From Membranipora membranacea (lineage: Eukaryota; Bryozoa; Gymnolaemata; Cheilostomatida; Membraniporidae): 60,000 bases of DNA. Shown one piece after another: positions 1-12,600 of this stretch; position 1 is the first letter of the stretch, and each line of letters begins with the position of its first letter. The notes under the pieces are model-generated. The model worked only from the letters and a program-made list of their open reading frames with translations, had not been told where the DNA came from and did no database searches. The position numbers and the translations under genes were made by a program. The stretch is taken from assembly GCA_914767715.1 (NCBI GenBank), contig OU612069.1, positions 23,125,387-23,185,386 of the forward strand, written 5' to 3'.

Positions 1-446
1 GTCAAAATGTCTATAGCAAGGTGAGCTCCTTAGGAAGGAGGAATTGCTAATATTTGGGTGGTAGACGATGTGCATTGTAACAGTATTAAACTGTCTGTAT
101 ATTAAAAAGTGATGCCCGTTTTCTTCAGTCTGTCTATTTTTTGGAATAATAACTTGTAGCTTATCAGAAAATTGTAAGACATCAGCTGGTAATTGTCAGA
201 CATTAAATTCCCTCCATATTTCAGTTTAACCAGTAATATTATCGCAAGTGCCTGTGACACAAAAAAAAATCTCAGAAGTAGAATTGCAGAAATTTCTCAT
301 CACCCAAAAAGATCACCATAACCCTCGTGTAGACCATGTAATGCGCTCTATATGTATTTGCCACAAGGTCGGATTGGAGGGAATGTAAACCCACTTCTCT
401 TCTTGAGACAAAACGTACACACATAACTATTGTATTACTGATGTAG
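1..446 (+). other. Intron 5' of first visible glypican exon
   Basis: No coding exon was found here. The next exon starts with two bases that complete a codon, so at least one coding exon (signal peptide and first conserved cysteine) must lie upstream of the window. The stretch ends in an acceptor AG at 445-446. Confidence 0.6.
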
Positions 447-605
447 GGTCTGAGCTGGGGATCTGTTCACATGGATACACCTGCTGCTCTCCTGAGATGG
501 AGGTTAATCTGGATAGACACAGCAGACAGGAGTTTGCACAGAGACTCGCTAACACCACAGAATTCTCCAGGACAAGTCTTATAACTGCTACAGCTAAGTT
601 TAATG
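447..605 (+). CDS. Glypican exon: start of cysteine-rich domain
   Basis: Begins with two codon-completing bases and encodes GICSHGYTCCSPEMEVNL and onward, the glypican CxxGxTCC signature followed by an amphipathic helix. The donor is TTTAATG/GTGAG and leaves phase 1. Confidence 0.9.
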
Positions 606-3600
606 GTGAGTGATATATCCAATGATGGTTTAGGTTTGACGCTTACGAACTTTCCAGATACTGTCCCAGACTGATTTTTATTGCTGGGATTGTGTCATTC
701 CATGATCACATTTGACTGGGAGGGCTGTCTGGGACAACGTGGACCAGCCACTAGGTTGTGATTGTCCACACAAAATAATTACAGTCAACAGAATTACTGC
801 CCCAAACTAAACATTACTAAGTATTCAAAAAAGTTGACACCACTATATCTGAGGTGTCAAATTATACAGCTGCGGTTTTTTGTTGCTATGTTACATGCCA
901 GTGTATACAAGGGCTAAAAATCTCTTTATTTGAAAATAAAATTTATTTGTGGATCTTCTTCCATCATGATAAATGTTCCATTTCCTGTAGAACTAAAAAT
1001 GTTGACTCTTTGAACGCAGGATCTACGCTTTCTTCTTTCTACCACTTTTATCACCAACAGGAACCGTAGGGTCAAAGTGACTAAATACTCATTGGTAGGG
1101 TTATATGTTCTTAATTTATTACCATCTGTCTCTGAGATGCCAACGCAACGCTAGAGGAACTCCATTGATGAGGTTTTGAAGATGTCCATACCTTAATAGT
1201 TAATAATGCCAGAAATTAAATATCAATTCCAGTGTTTACTTCCCTCCTTATAGTCGCCCTGTCTTACTATATTCATAGTCCTAGTCCTAGAACTTACTTT
1301 TTTGTAAAATATGCCTGAAGTCGCTTTAGATTTTGTTCCCACACACTAAAAGTTTGACCTAAGTGATTACCTAATAAAAACTGCAGTGATCTGGTACCTC
1401 TGACGACCAGATGATGATGCCCAGAGTGTTGCATTCAGTCTGCTGTTTCCTGCTTAAGCATGTCCTCAGACGGTCTTCAGCCGTAATCAACGGTTATTGC
1501 TAGCCTTGTAACACGGCTACTCTTTTTGTTTTGGAGGGGGGGTCCACCCACAACCACCCAAATCAAAAAAGTAACCGAGTGACAAGGCTAGGTTATTGCC
1601 ACAAGCGACTAAATCGGTTATGCTAAACTATAAAGTGTCTGGTTGGTCAATCCATAAAGATATTTTCTAATCATCCATCATATCTGGTAGAATATCTAAT
1701 GAGCAGGAAAATCCAGATTTGAAAATAATTAAGATTGATTTAGAAAATGTCGGATGAAGCGCAGTGCTGAAACTTGATTTTCAAAAATGTCTGGGGAGAC
1801 AGTGTATCAACCTATTTATAACCTTTAGATTTAATATAATGTCTCAAAATTAATTCTTTGCGTACAGAGTGATTTAACAGATTTGACTAAGTTTAAAAAC
1901 CCATGAAAATGCAAATATCAGATGGTATCATTTAACCACTTGGATCATCATATCTGTATAAATTTGAAACGGACATTATAAGTCGGAGAGAAACCTGCCC
2001 GCCAGTCTGGGTTTGTCATCAAGATATCATCAACATCGTCCTGACCTTGTCAAACAAGACAGTGACAAAAACTTGTGCTCTTATGCCAAGCAGAAAGAGA
2101 GAAGAAAATTGAATGCTGCGGCCATATTATTATATAGAAGCTCGAGCTAGAAAATTGCCTCTCAATTTGCTGTGGAATTACATAGTAACTCACCACTTGA
2201 GAATGGCTAATCACGGGTTCTATCACTCAGAGCTGGCGCAGATCATAGCACTGATTCTCAGCCCTATCCTAATTTTGACTTCGCGTATAGAATCATCACA
2301 CCTATCACCCAACCGCTGCCTCTGTTCTTCTTACAGGTCTATTTTGTACTTTGACTCTTTTTTATTGGACAAATTGACTTTCATTTAGGTGGTGTCATGA
2401 TTTCTTTCGCCAGCAAACTGGCTTGCAGTGCATAATTCAGCACAAAGTATGTCAGACAAATAGATCGCAGGTCTTTAGTTGAAGTTTTTATGTAACTCTA
2501 GAATCCAGGCAGTTGTTGAAAATTAAATGGAATTCGATAAGTGTTCTAGAAATTGTCTGTCTGGGAGTCCTTGGTGATGCATGATCTTGTCTGAAGGTTA
2601 TTGCTCATATGTTGAATTAAATTTCATACTGACTTGGTGCTAACACCTCAGATCAATTTCTTGGCATACAGTTTCAACATTGGTCCCTGGGATTGACAAT
2701 CCGTAAAGGGCTATACTTCAGTCAGAAACAGACGCTGCATGGGGTTATAAGAATACCTTAGGCCTTCCTCAAAGAAGTTTTCGCCCTAACTGAAGTCTTC
2801 ATTCTTCGATGAATGCCTGCAATTTCTTTGTTGCTTAGAACATGTCATTCTTTATAATGGATGCACCAATGATGTCAATTGTAATTGGGCGTCAGACTTC
2901 CAAAGAAACTGTGTCAAGACCCCAACCTGCCAATTTCTGCCAGGATCACTGAACTCTAAATCACCACCAACGGCCTCGTAATCTGAGCTTGTTCGTAACC
3001 AAATTTTAATCTTTTGCACCATTATTAGTCCGAGGCATTCTCAGCAATAAATCATAATGTAGGTTCATTCAGTAACAGTGTGTCACTCCAGGCGTCAAAG
3101 TTCGGCCGCAACATCCTCACCAACCATTTCAGCGCCAGCAAAAAAGAATTAATCTTGGCGTGTAGCAAATAGGAACCAGGCTTCCTTAGTGCTTGAACTG
3201 CCTGCTGGGTGATTTCGAAGGAGTTTAGTTTTGTTGAAATTCTCTAACATGAAACTTAATCTTGTTTACTGTAATCAGTGACAGCTTTGTTGATTTGTTC
3301 TCTGACAGGGTGACAGGCTTGTCATATGAAATCATCCCCCATGTTTATGTAGCTGATGTGGAATGTTAGACATGATCCGATATTGTTATGTAATATCGAA
3401 GCTGTCAACATAATCGTGCAAAAGGGGTGGATCTATTCGAAGCAGACTGTTCATGTTTCGGTTTAGGTATCTTCCCAGATGAGGAAGAGCATGAATCTTC
3501 CTCGCTTTTCTTCTCCTGGCATCAACAACATACTGTGAAACATTTGAGTAACAGGTAAATCACTAGCTTTTATTGGCAGCCAGGTATTTTAGTATTCTGT

Positions 3601-6600
3601 TCTGTGCTACACCCTACGTCAAATCCATGTTCTGCTTAGATTGACACCAAAGATTAGAAATGTTAGTAAAGACCAACCATTATGAGGGGCAATTAGCTTA
3701 TACATACCTAATTATCATCAAGGAACAGATGATTCTCTCTCCCTATTAAGTCGGGCCTGGCTCATTCAACATACCTAATGGCCTGTGATCTCAGCATTCT
3801 ATATTCTCTCTAAATCGCTCTGCTGATAAATACTTGAAAATACCTTGATGTTTTGTGGAACCAAGGCTGATAAGCTGCTGTTATGGAAAATGCAATTCTT
3901 TGACAGCCAAATACCTTTCAACATCTCTGGGAGTTAATTACTATAATGTAATGTGGAATATTACAAATTGCTTGAAAAACAGCATTAAAATCTGTACAAA
4001 CCATAATTGCATTTGAAAGGATCTCAGTAACCAATCAACAAGAATAACTCCAATGGACAAACTATACAACCACTTACCGGACAATTAGTTTAGGGAGGCC
4101 CGTTTTTACGCAGCATTGTAAAAATGTTTCAATATTGGTAAATGTTTTGCAATTAGTTGAGTTTCAGCGGATATTGTTTACAGTCCAAAGGTTCAGATAG
4201 ACTTATAATCTGTGTGAGGTAGGTAATTATCAAAACCTGGTAATGGAACTTAATTATCCAGGTAAATATTGTGGAAAGAACCAAGGATTACAAATAAGCA
4301 TTTTGAAGTTGAATTACTAACACTTTGCTTTGAATTAGTTGGCTCACATGTACACTAGAATTCCATGTAATTACAAGCCTAATGATAAATAGGAGGTGTA
4401 AAGTAGAAAATTAATGGACATAATCTGTGTATTTTGAGGTCTGATAGCAGGAATATTTATCTTTGTGATCCAAATTGCAACCTAGCCAGTCATAATTAAT
4501 CACAATGTATACCTGATAGAATAGCACCACTGCAATAAAATAAATCACATTTGGTATTAGCAATGACTAGCAATGAGTATTTTTAATCATTGATATTAGT
4601 GAATTTACAGCTCTTGCTTTTTAAGTTTTAAAGTTGAATATTGGTAGACACTCGATGAAACTAAAATTGAGCTATATGAGAACTTGATATCAGCAGAATA
4701 CTGGGTTAAAATGAAGAGCAGCCCAGTCAGCTGAACAAGCCCATATTGTTTATATTTATGACTCATCACCACAATTAGCTCTTGAGTTTCTTCCACTAAT
4801 GATTCAGATATATCCAATAATGAAGCTTGTTATGCTTTGTTTTGTTTCATCCACATCTCAAGTCTTTTCTGGTCTCAGAATGTGTGTTGAATAAGCTTCT
4901 GCCACTGGGCATACAATGTCAGCGAATCATTTATTTATAGATTATGTCTTGCTAATGATAAATGCTTAGTGAAACTGTTTCTGACAAATTAATTGGTGAT
5001 AGCCGCTGTACAGAAAACAACATTTTCTTTTGTGCTCTTATATCTCAGCTGATTGTGATGAACAGAGATAAAGAATGAGGACATTGCTACAATAAAAATG
5101 ATAAGATAATGCCGATAAGATGAAACAATTGCAACACAAGTTAAAATATCCCCTACTAATATAATGGACTCAGAAATTGTTGAATTTCCATGTCATTTTT
5201 ATCATTTGAGTCCTTCTGCTAAGCAGAATTAAGACTTAACAAATTGATATGTTCGTATATGTTATCCCTGAGCAAATCCCTATAATTATACCCAGAATAC
5301 GGACCCTCCTGTAATCAGGAATCCCTGCCACACGGCCCATCAACAGGCATTACTACACTAACCACGATAAGAAGTTATTATGCAGTGGTTCCCTTCTTCC
5401 TTTATCTCAGCACATCAGAATTACCCTATTCTGGTTGATAGCCTCAGTTCAAGCTTATACTGACATGAGGGTGTTTCCAATTTTCCCCATTCCAGAGGAG
5501 AGCAGCTTCACCCTTCCCGGCAGTGATCCCTATCTCTCACCAGTATGTGAATTGTAAATGAGGATTGAATGAGATAATTTATGGTAATTATCCAGTAATT
5601 ATTCCTGTTTTGTTTGATAAATGGTAACCAATATGTTGCAAGGGTAAACACATTACACTTTTAGTTGTTGCTATTTCTGGTTATTTGTTTGGTTTCCATT
5701 CAAAGGCTTTCAACAGCATTTGCCTTTTAACTCTCAACTAGCCTCAGTATTTTCATTTGGGATCGATGTATGATGAAGGGATTTTGTGCCTGATTTCTTG
5801 TCACCAAGTGATGTCATTGCTTGAACAGGCTGGAAATAATTTGAGCCCGCCATACTTTTGCCCACCGCCCGACGGCCCCGGCAGAAAGAGAGTCTGGAAG
5901 CTTTGAAAATAGTCAACTGATCAGAACTTTCTTCAAGTGGCAACCAACCAATCGCCTTGGATGAACTATAGTTCCAGTCAATATCAATATGATTCACCAT
6001 AGAATACCAGACATAATTTTCCCTATCTGAACTATATCAAATAACAGTGTATTTTAGCCTGCGTGGTGAGAAGTTTTCTTGTTTTGTCTAAAAGTATTGA
6101 TCCAAAGGTGGAAATCTGACCTTTTCAATCTATTATCTCATATGTTTGCTATTGGCTTGCCAACTTAGAGCCATGCATAACTGACATACCTGGCTTTTAT
6201 TTTGCTATATCGAGTTCCAGATTGTACTGTTATAACTGTTATTATGTTGCTGAGACAAAATTTCATTCCCAGGTTTATCGATAGCATGACCTGCTCCGTA
6301 ACTGGTGCGTAGGGCTGTTGCTGATATTCGATTGGCTCACATTCTAGGGTCGGACCTGATTCGATAAAAGGGCTGATCAGAAATCAAGTAATGTTGCTCC
6401 ATTGATTTCTTTAAATAATTAAATCATTTCATATTCCGTCATCCTACACTGCAGGCCCACATATATTTAGCATTAAATGTTCTCAGCATCCTTTTACATT
6501 TCCTTGTCAATGACCTTGAGATTTAGCTGGCTTTTTTCAGGTAACTTTTGAAACTCTACAGACTTCAGCCAATTATATACGGTTGTGGAATCTGGTCAAT

Positions 6601-9600
6601 GATGGTTTAAAGCGCAGAGACCTGGGAAAAGTACAGAGTTCTTGACAGTGACTTTCAGTATATATGCTTTTAGCGGAAATTGATTTTTGGTTCCTAAATT
6701 AAACTCTGACATGATATTGGCATAGTGATAGCAATAAGCAAGAAACTAATAGTTGACTTCATGATTTGTGTTGGCTTAGATTAGTCAGCATATAATCATG
6801 GTTGTGAGAAGTGATCGATTTTCTCTGGAGGACAACTTCGACGTTCGCAAACTATCATATCCTGACTAAAATGAAAGCATTTTTTCAAATTCTGGTTGGT
6901 TATTTGAAAATGGTTGGATCAAACCTCATCATGGGGGTTTGACCATGAAATAAGAGGATCGGCAGGCCGTAGTTTTTGTCATTTGAGCAATAATTGCGCT
7001 CTTAGCGACTAAATCTTCAACTAGGTATCATCTATCGCTTGTATCTACAGACAGACTACCAGATTTGTTCCGATGAATATCAAGGATCAGATTGCTCTAC
7101 AAGCTGTTCTCAATATTCTGAGCCTAAGTAGTTAGTACTTTCTTCAATCAATATTTATCATCCTCTTGACAGAAGATGTTAGCATACAAGCTTCCTTGTG
7201 GGGTGCTCTTAACTGTGACACTCTTCAGGAGGGGGTGTTATAGACCTCCTGAAGGTTTGTAGACAGACTAGCCTACAATTACATGTAATCAAATGATCAT
7301 AAAACCAAATCAAATATTGATAGCATATTCATGACCAGGGCTTCTTTCAATAGAAAAAGTCCCATGCGCAAACTTGCACCACCAAAACCAAATTGATGTT
7401 TTGCAATATTCTCTATTTTGATAATGTTTGGCTTCTGACCTTAGGCCAGTAAAAACATTCTCAACAGCGGCAGAACTCATCGCCAAAAAAAATGTATTGT
7501 TTACAAGCATGTTGTGGTCTGTTTCCGTTTGAAGTGTTGAGATTGGATACCTTATTTATTGGCCCCTAATTAAGATTCCATCCAGGCATTGTTCAAGCTA
7601 AACAAAATATGACCCTATCACACCACCTGCCTGGTCAAAAGTTAATATCCATGTTCAGTAAACAAAGTGAATAGTTAATCTTACTTAATAGGTGAGAGGT
7701 GTTATGTAACATCAAGAGTTGATTTGTCAAATTATATAACAAAGAAATAAAGCTAAGAAACATCTGTTAAAGTTTCCAAAATTGAGTTAATTGGAATGGA
7801 ATTAATTTTGTGGGAGTACAGGTGTTGCTGGGAGAAAATAAAAAGCTTTTTTTTTACCCGATCATTATTTGTCTACTATTTGTCAACTGATACCTAAAAC
7901 TTGATGCATGCATGGCGGTGGGTTGAGTTTAACTGACGAAGTATGTTTTTATTTGTGGGGGCAAGCTACACCATGTCTGCATGACACATCTTATTGCGTT
8001 CTGATTTTGTTTAATTGAAAACAGCGTGTCAATCTGATGATTCAAGGCCATTCAAACAGTTGACTTGCCATAATTTAAGTCATTTGATACCTCCCAAAGT
8101 AAAGCAGTGTGACTCTTTGTTTGTGGTTGGCTACGAGTGTTATAATATTAAGTTGAGGCATGTTTTATTTCAGCAAACAGAAATCGAGTTTATATCCATA
8201 TAAAACTGTGGAATGAGTAAACAGGATAGGGGAATATCACTAAACCTAATGCTGACAAGTTAGCCAATGTAAATAGATGCATGCATTCCATCCAACCTCA
8301 TCAGCCTTTTACATCAGCCTAAAGTTTGCCGCTCTCAAATTTCGTCAAGTTTATTGTTCTTGGATTTAAAATGATAGTTGTGGATCATTGACATGGGAAG
8401 GAAGTGCATTAAACGACAAAGAAGCTCTCAAATAAAGCCTCTACAGGTAACCACAAAGGCTGCTTCAACTGGGCTAGACGGACTTTTTGGAGGTTGTTAA
8501 TCCCAAGTCGCTCAATATTTGATGTAAATACATATATTCAGAGTGAACGATTTCGGAAACACCTTCTGATTGCCTCGAAGACCATGAATTGGGAGTGAAA
8601 TTTCTTGTCACCACGCCTTAAAAACTTGTAAAAGAAGGAACGGTTTATAATTTTCCATCGAGTGACCTTTGGGTATTTCAAACTTGGCAGCTAATTTTGG
8701 TTAGACGCACTGGGCAGACAAAGATTTGATGGAACAATGAATTGTTGAACTCAGTGCTTTGCTAACCAAATGCCTAGCCTTCTCTAATCAGATGCAGACT
8801 TGAAGATGCTAACTGTAGTACAATGCCATATTAAAGCTTTGTAAGAAGGAGGGTGGAAAAACCACACTTAACCAGCGTAATCTTTTATTTACAACCAGTC
8901 TGTGGATTTCAATTCAGCCACAGCGCAGATTAGAGCTGAAAAGTGTGTCACTGAGAGCCATATCATTCTAATCCATATTACCAGGCTACCATTGGTGGAC
9001 CCACTTTCAAACTATGTTTCACCATGTTCGATTGGCTGAATGCAATTGCGTCTCATAGAATAGACCTGGGAGTTTTAGGATGACGGTCTGTGTAGGCATT
9101 GTAGTCTTGATCACAATTAGCTACGATGAACAATATGACACTGGTCATCTATTGAAATGATTTACCCTAGGTTTTGTCTTTCAAGTGTCCTTACCACAGT
9201 GCAAACGGCTAGAGACCAGATTAATTCATCTTATTTCGACTGATTAGCCTAATTTAATCCTTTCTTTTCACTCCCTCTCCAAGATGTAAACCATTCAGCT
9301 ACATTTAGTTTACTATTTTTCAAGTAATCACAACAGGCTAACTCAATCCGTCAGCTAAATACCTGAAAATATGTCTATTGGCTGCAATCGCATTCCAATA
9401 AAACTGTATTATCGGATTATTAATAGCAATAGTCATATTTTATGTAATATGAGGCATAAATTGAATAAGTAAAAATATTATACAAATTGATACTATGAAT
9501 TGAATTGACATTGCATTGCCCAAGGTTACGGTAGTATTAATATATTTCAGAACATCCAATGAAGCAATAGAGAGGCGTCTTTACTACAGATGATATTCCT

Positions 9601-12600
9601 TCCGCGATGTTATTGCTATGTCCAAATTGCCCAATATGGATCTTTGCCGATGTGTTTCATTCAGTTCACATTTATCACAGTTTTATGAATTTCTGTTTCG
9701 TAGAGTTTTTCTTGAACCTACTGGAGATGGGACAGCGAGAGTTGGATGTGATGTTTAGTACAGCGTACGGTCTCCAATATAAGCAGAACCAGGATGTGTT
9801 CAACCAGCTCTTTGCCAACTTCCAGCGATATTACAAGGGAGGCGATATTAGTCTTAATGATGCTATGAACACAGTAAGTATAGTATTAGTGACAGTCACT
9901 ATGACCTTGAACTTTGCTCTGGAGACGCAATACGCTTTGCAGACTCGAAACACTTTGAATTCTTTTCAATGTTTTTGGAAAGATTTTGTGATAGGTCTAA
10001 ATTCTCTAGTTTAGAGACAGTAGTTATTGATGATACCTTGGAATTTTGGAATACTGCTTCCTTCTGAATTAATTTCCTTAGGAACCATTTGTGTGTGTAT
10101 TGGGTACGGTTTTAAGCTGTAGGCAGAATGACCATCTTATCAAGGAGTAACAGAGTCTGTTCATTAACATCTGGGATAAGGGACTGGCACTTCCATGAAT
10201 TAATTATTTTCAAAAAATTTTTTCATGTGTAATGGTTGCAATCACTGCCTTCATATTGTACACCATTACTCAAGTCTGGTTCTCTGTATATTAAGTTTTA
10301 GCAACCCCATCTTACCTTTGCTCTCTAAGTCCGAGTAAACAAAATTGATTCAATATCTCACACTAATCAAACTAGCATCCAAGTACTAATCAAATTTCTG
10401 TAAACAGTTATTCATACTCTCTCTCGCTAAGAATCTTGAGATTGGAATTCTCCAGCCTGCACAATGAGTTGGAGTGTAATTCAATATTATCTGTTTATAT
10501 GCTCTTCCTGTGTGTCAGAGCCAATGCTTTTTGAGCTGTGTGCCAAGGCCAAGCTAACTGGAGACAGATGTCTAGGTACATCAGGAGAGTTCCTAAAGCC
10601 TGATCAGTCATTTGATTCTCTGAACAGCAGTTTTCCATGAAAATAAAGTATTTTTGGCTATTGCTTTGACTAGTTCTTCATGAACTGTCAACTTATCACA
10701 GGCTGTTGACAGGTGTTGTGACACGTCAGACAATGAACTACATCCTGTTCTATGCCAAATCAGACAGTTGTTTTGTAACTCGAGTGAGGTGGGAGCTGGT
10801 CATCAGGTTTAACTTACAAAATGATATCATATAAATATCGCCTCCCCTCACTGCAGTTAGATCTGATCTGAAATCAATTTGTATAAGGTTCCAAAACTAT
10901 AGGATGTAGCCATTACTATTACTACACTTTATAGATTCAGACCTTATTTTAACTATCAAAGAAGTCTTGTCATTATTTAATTTAATTTTCCATACCACCA
11001 TACATCGTGATATCTGATAGATTACCTAGGACCTACTGGAAATGACTGTATATTTTTTATTCCAGTTCTTCAAAGATGTGTTTCTGAGGATGTTTCAAAT
11101 GCAAAGTCCAGAGTATGAGTTCAACTCCGCCTACTTACGCTGTGTTGAGGTCAAGATGGATGAACTCAAACCATTCGGTATGTAAGGTTAATGATGATGT
11201 CATCATGTTTCTTTTAAAAAAGTTAATGAATCCGGTATCTTAATCTGAGTTGAGACTGTAGACCAATGCTCAAAGGTGGGACAACTCCTTATTGCATAGT
11301 CAAATTCAATTAACTCAGAACCTTACTCGGATATTGATTCAAATTACAAGTAGTGGATAAATATAATAAATAGCACATCATAATGTTCCTATTTTCAGGT
11401 GACACCCCATCCATCCTGAAGAAGAACATACGACAAGCCTTTGTAGCAGCAAGAACTTTTGTTCAGGGCTTAGCTATCGGAAGAAATGTGGCTCTGAAAA
11501 TGGCACAGGTAACTATAGACATTATTATTTAGTTATAGTTGTTTAACTTAAATTATATTGCAAAACATCCTTTGAAACCGATCGAGTATCAGAGAGTTGA
11601 ATCAAGGTTAAATCAAGGTTGAATAAATTGTAAAAAATCACAATGGTCTTATTTTAACTAATGCCACAACATGTCTCGGTAACAGAATACCCCCATTCCA
11701 TCTTGAAATTGAGTTTTTCACCACTAACAGTGGAGAGGAGCAACTCCAATTGCAGGCAAAAAAGATCAAAGTAGATACACCGTCACTCTCCGACAAAATT
11801 TATCAAAATCCCGATGCAACTACGATTGAGGTTAATGAAAAAAATGTAACAATTACAAAATTTACTTTTGATCTTTCAGGTTGAGCCTACAGAGTCTTGC
11901 AGTGAAGCTTACACGAAGCAGTCGTTCTGTGGAGTATGTCAGGGTCTGACTCAGCTCAAACCATGCTATGAGTACTGTGAGAATGTGATGAGGGGATGTC
12001 TGGCTCATCATTATGAACTGAACTCTAGCTGGGTCAACTATATAGGTAAGTCGCTGGTGTTCAATTCAACGCGTCACCTGTAACCCTGAAAGAGTTCCGC
12101 TAGTGAATGATTACTTTAGCTTACAGATAAACATGTCTGCATATGTAAAAGTGAATAGAGTTTTAGATTGAAATCTCATCCTGACTCTACCAATGACAAA
12201 GAGAGAGTGTTCAAAGCCTGTATTATCTTTCTGGAAGGCTAGGGTTGCCGTTATAAGTGCTACTCAATCTTGTAAGGCCTAATGACAGCAATATAACCTT
12301 CAATAGCTACATGATCTTGGACGCCTGTATCAGACCAGGGTTTCTGATCAGACAATTTCATTTGTGTATCCTCTTGATTTTAGATGCGATGAATGGCCTA
12401 GCTGAGCGTCTCGAAGGAGGCGGTTCATTTAACATCGAGGTGGTCATTACTCCACTCAAGGATATGATCTCAACAGCTATTATGGAGTACCATGGTAGTA
12501 GTAAAGCTATCAGCGACCAGGTAAGCTTCAGTTGTATGGTAACATGATATGGAGTGTATCAGAACATTAACTAGAAACAAAACCCCATCCTATGTGTTGT

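Larger units (their letters stand above)
606..9703 (+). other. 9.1-kb glypican intron
   Basis: No exon or recognisable gene on either strand; open frames here are short and unlike known proteins. It holds a partial MITE at 636-756, a 90-bp foldback MITE with target-site duplication at 1501-1590, and a 10-bp stem hairpin (CTTCAGGAGG with its inverse) at about 7228-7257. A stretch at 2600-3350 might be a very decayed retroelement, but nothing definite can be read. Confidence 0.6.

Noticed and set aside
2113-2388. 91-codon plus-strand open frame in the large glypican intron
   Set aside because: No family likeness, no splice context, length compatible with chance; same for other short frames between 606 and 9600.
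2600-3350. Possible decayed retroelement on the minus strand
   Set aside because: The translation has many stops and I could not identify any reverse transcriptase, RNase H or integrase motif.
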